Below are positions 5,900-6,850 of a DNA stretch of 6,850 nt, one piece after another. The stretch covers positions 12,893 to 19,742 of the forward strand of contig DGKJ01000049.1 in assembly GCA_002387735.1 (NCBI GenBank), written 5' to 3'. The notes below the pieces were generated by a model. It was given only the letters and a program-made list of their open reading frames with translations, made no database searches and had not been told where the DNA came from. The translations under genes and the position numbers were made by a program. Every line of letters starts with the position of its first letter. Position 1 is the first letter of the stretch. The stretch comes from Bacteriovoracaceae bacterium UBA4573. Lineage in GTDB: Bacteria > Bdellovibrionota > UBA1018 > UBA923.

Positions 5900-6517
5900 A
5901 TGAATAATCATTCAGATAACAAACTCATCGGATTAACAGGGAATATAGCTTGCGGAAAATCTGCGGTCGCCGCAATTTTGCGCAAGCTCGGCGCTCCAGT
6001 GATCGACGCGGATCAGGTGTCACGCGATGTAACGGCGCCCGGAACTGCTGGGTTACGGTCTGTGATCAGTGCCTTTGGAGAAGAAATTCTCGATGCCAAC
6101 GACCAACTTGATCGAAAAAAACTTCGGGCACTAGTCTTTGCTGATCCCCAAAAAAGAAAACAACTTGAAGCCATTCTGCACCCTTTAATCACCGCAGAGA
6201 GTCTTGAACGCGCAATGGATGCTTTTGATCAAAACCAAAAACTCGTGATTTACGAAGCTCCTCTTTTGGTTGAAACTGGTCGGGACAAAGATCTTCACGG
6301 CCTCATTTGCGTAATCTGTAAACCCGAGATTCAACTAAAACGACTCATGGACAGGGATCAAATCCCCTTAGCCGAGGCTCGCCAATTTATCGCCTCCCAG
6401 GCACCTCAAGAACTAAAAATGAAACGAGCAACTTGGGTGATCGAAAACAATGGCTCCCTTGAAGCGCTTCAAGAGAAAACAACTAAATTATGGCACCAAC
6501 TCAATACCGTCGCTTAA
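5900..6517 (+). CDS. coaE: Dephospho-CoA kinase
   Basis: Catalyses the last step of coenzyme A synthesis: ATP-dependent phosphorylation of dephospho-CoA at the ribose 3'-hydroxyl. The 205-aa length is normal for the family. Visible motifs are the P-loop GNIACGKS (14-21), the DAD motif in VIDADQVSRDV (34-44), LHPLI (93-97), the YEAPLLVETG segment (118-127), RLMDRD in the lid region (148-153), the SQAPQELK helix (166-173) and IENNGS (181-186), all in the expected order for CoaE. The P-loop has Ala-Cys where Gly-Ser is usual, a conservative change. Start ATG 5900 is preceded by TAGG about 5 nt upstream. The 3' end overlaps the next lipoprotein gene by 28 nt in another frame, so the two are probably co-transcribed. 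Confidence 0.95.
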   Translation: MNNHSDNKLIGLTGNIACGKSAVAAILRKLGAPVIDADQVSRDVTAPGTAGLRSVISAFGEEILDANDQLDRKKLRALVFADPQKRKQLEAILHPLITAESLERAMDAFDQNQKLVIYEAPLLVETGRDKDLHGLICVICKPEIQLKRLMDRDQIPLAEARQFIASQAPQELKMKRATWVIENNGSLEALQEKTTKLWHQLNTVA

Positions 6518-6850
6518 ATCTGCTGGCGATTGTTCTTTCGCTTACCTTTGCCTCGTGCAATCCTTTTTCGGGGATCGAGCAGGCAAGCGAACCAGAGGAT
6601 TTGCTCCAGCAGGGACTTCGGCTCGCCAGCGATGGTGAATGCTATCAAGCACGCGACGTACTTTTAAAAATCTACCCGATGACCGACGATGTTCGAGTGG
6701 CTCTCGGTTGGGCGCACTTGTGTATCGCGGGGGCGACCGCCAAAAATATTGCTATTTCCATTTATCGGTACTCTTCGACCTCTTCGGATACTTCCGTGAT
6801 CGGATCGCTCGCCCGCCGCATGCTCCCCATGAGCCCCGACAAAATAGATG
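6490..6850 (+). CDS. Predicted lipoprotein, paralogue of the 2875 gene; 3' end beyond the window
   Basis: An open frame of 120 codons runs from ATG 6490 to the window edge. An in-frame TAA at 6484-6486 makes 6490 the first available start. The signal peptide is MAPTQYRRLN followed by LLAIVLSLTF and lipobox ASC, placing the lipid anchor at Cys23 with Asn at +2. The mature region contains LASDGECYQARDVLLKIYP (45-63), GWAHLCIAGAT (73-83), SIYRY (90-94) and VIGSLARRMLP (103-113). From the anchor cysteine it aligns without any gap to the lipoprotein at 2875 for about 97 residues, with about 29 identities counted by hand: C23/C24, C51/C52, C78/C79, W74/W75, GAT, and the GxLAxxMxP motif. The helix pair is TPR-like but I claim no TPR family. 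It begins inside coaE, so translation may be coupled. The later cysteines of the paralogue cannot be checked here. Function unknown. Confidence 0.85.
   Translation, partial: MAPTQYRRLNLLAIVLSLTFASCNPFSGIEQASEPEDLLQQGLRLASDGECYQARDVLLKIYPMTDDVRVALGWAHLCIAGATAKNIAISIYRYSSTSSDTSVIGSLARRMLPMSPDKID

Overview
The window looks like core chromosome from a Gram-negative bacterium of roughly balanced base composition. The Gram-negative call rests on two predicted lipoproteins and a signal-peptide-bearing protein that reads like an outer-membrane beta-barrel. The style of the envelope genes is compatible with Bdellovibrionota or another former deltaproteobacterial lineage, but that placement is a guess. 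I see no insertion sequence, phage gene, CRISPR array or conjugation gene.

Left part (1-2819, all minus strand): reading along the transcript, ybeY (rRNA maturation endoribonuclease) is followed after 9 nt by prfB (peptide release factor 2). A DUF72/YecE-like protein follows 42 nt later, and then a tRNA-Asp(GUC) that is cut by the window start. prfB is not a single open frame. It begins at 2279, reaches an in-frame UGA after 28 codons, and needs a +1 shift at a CUU-UGA-C site with a Shine-Dalgarno-like GAGGU just upstream. This is the classic RF2 autoregulatory arrangement, and the restored protein is 382 aa.

Middle (2875-4906, plus strand): a 251-aa cysteine-rich lipoprotein of unknown function is followed by a 381-aa exported beta-barrel-like protein with an N-terminal GMGG/NPA signature. 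They are probably one operon and end at a strong intrinsic terminator with an 18-bp stem (4845-4906).

Right part (4905-6850): mazG (minus strand, convergent with the barrel gene) encodes a tandem-domain nucleoside triphosphate pyrophosphohydrolase with an extra segment in its first domain. coaE (plus strand, divergent from mazG) encodes dephospho-CoA kinase. Starting inside the 3' end of coaE is a second lipoprotein gene that runs off the window. It is a clear paralogue of the 2875 lipoprotein: the two align without gaps from the lipid-anchor cysteine for about 97 residues, with about 29 identities, and both internal cysteines and a GWAxLCxAGAT motif coincide.

The most interesting observation is this undescribed-looking paired lipoprotein family, one copy linked to an outer-membrane barrel. 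The best-supported regulatory feature is the RF2 frameshift. The remaining genes are ordinary housekeeping functions in translation (ybeY, prfB, tRNA-Asp), nucleotide-pool cleaning (mazG) and coenzyme A synthesis (coaE).
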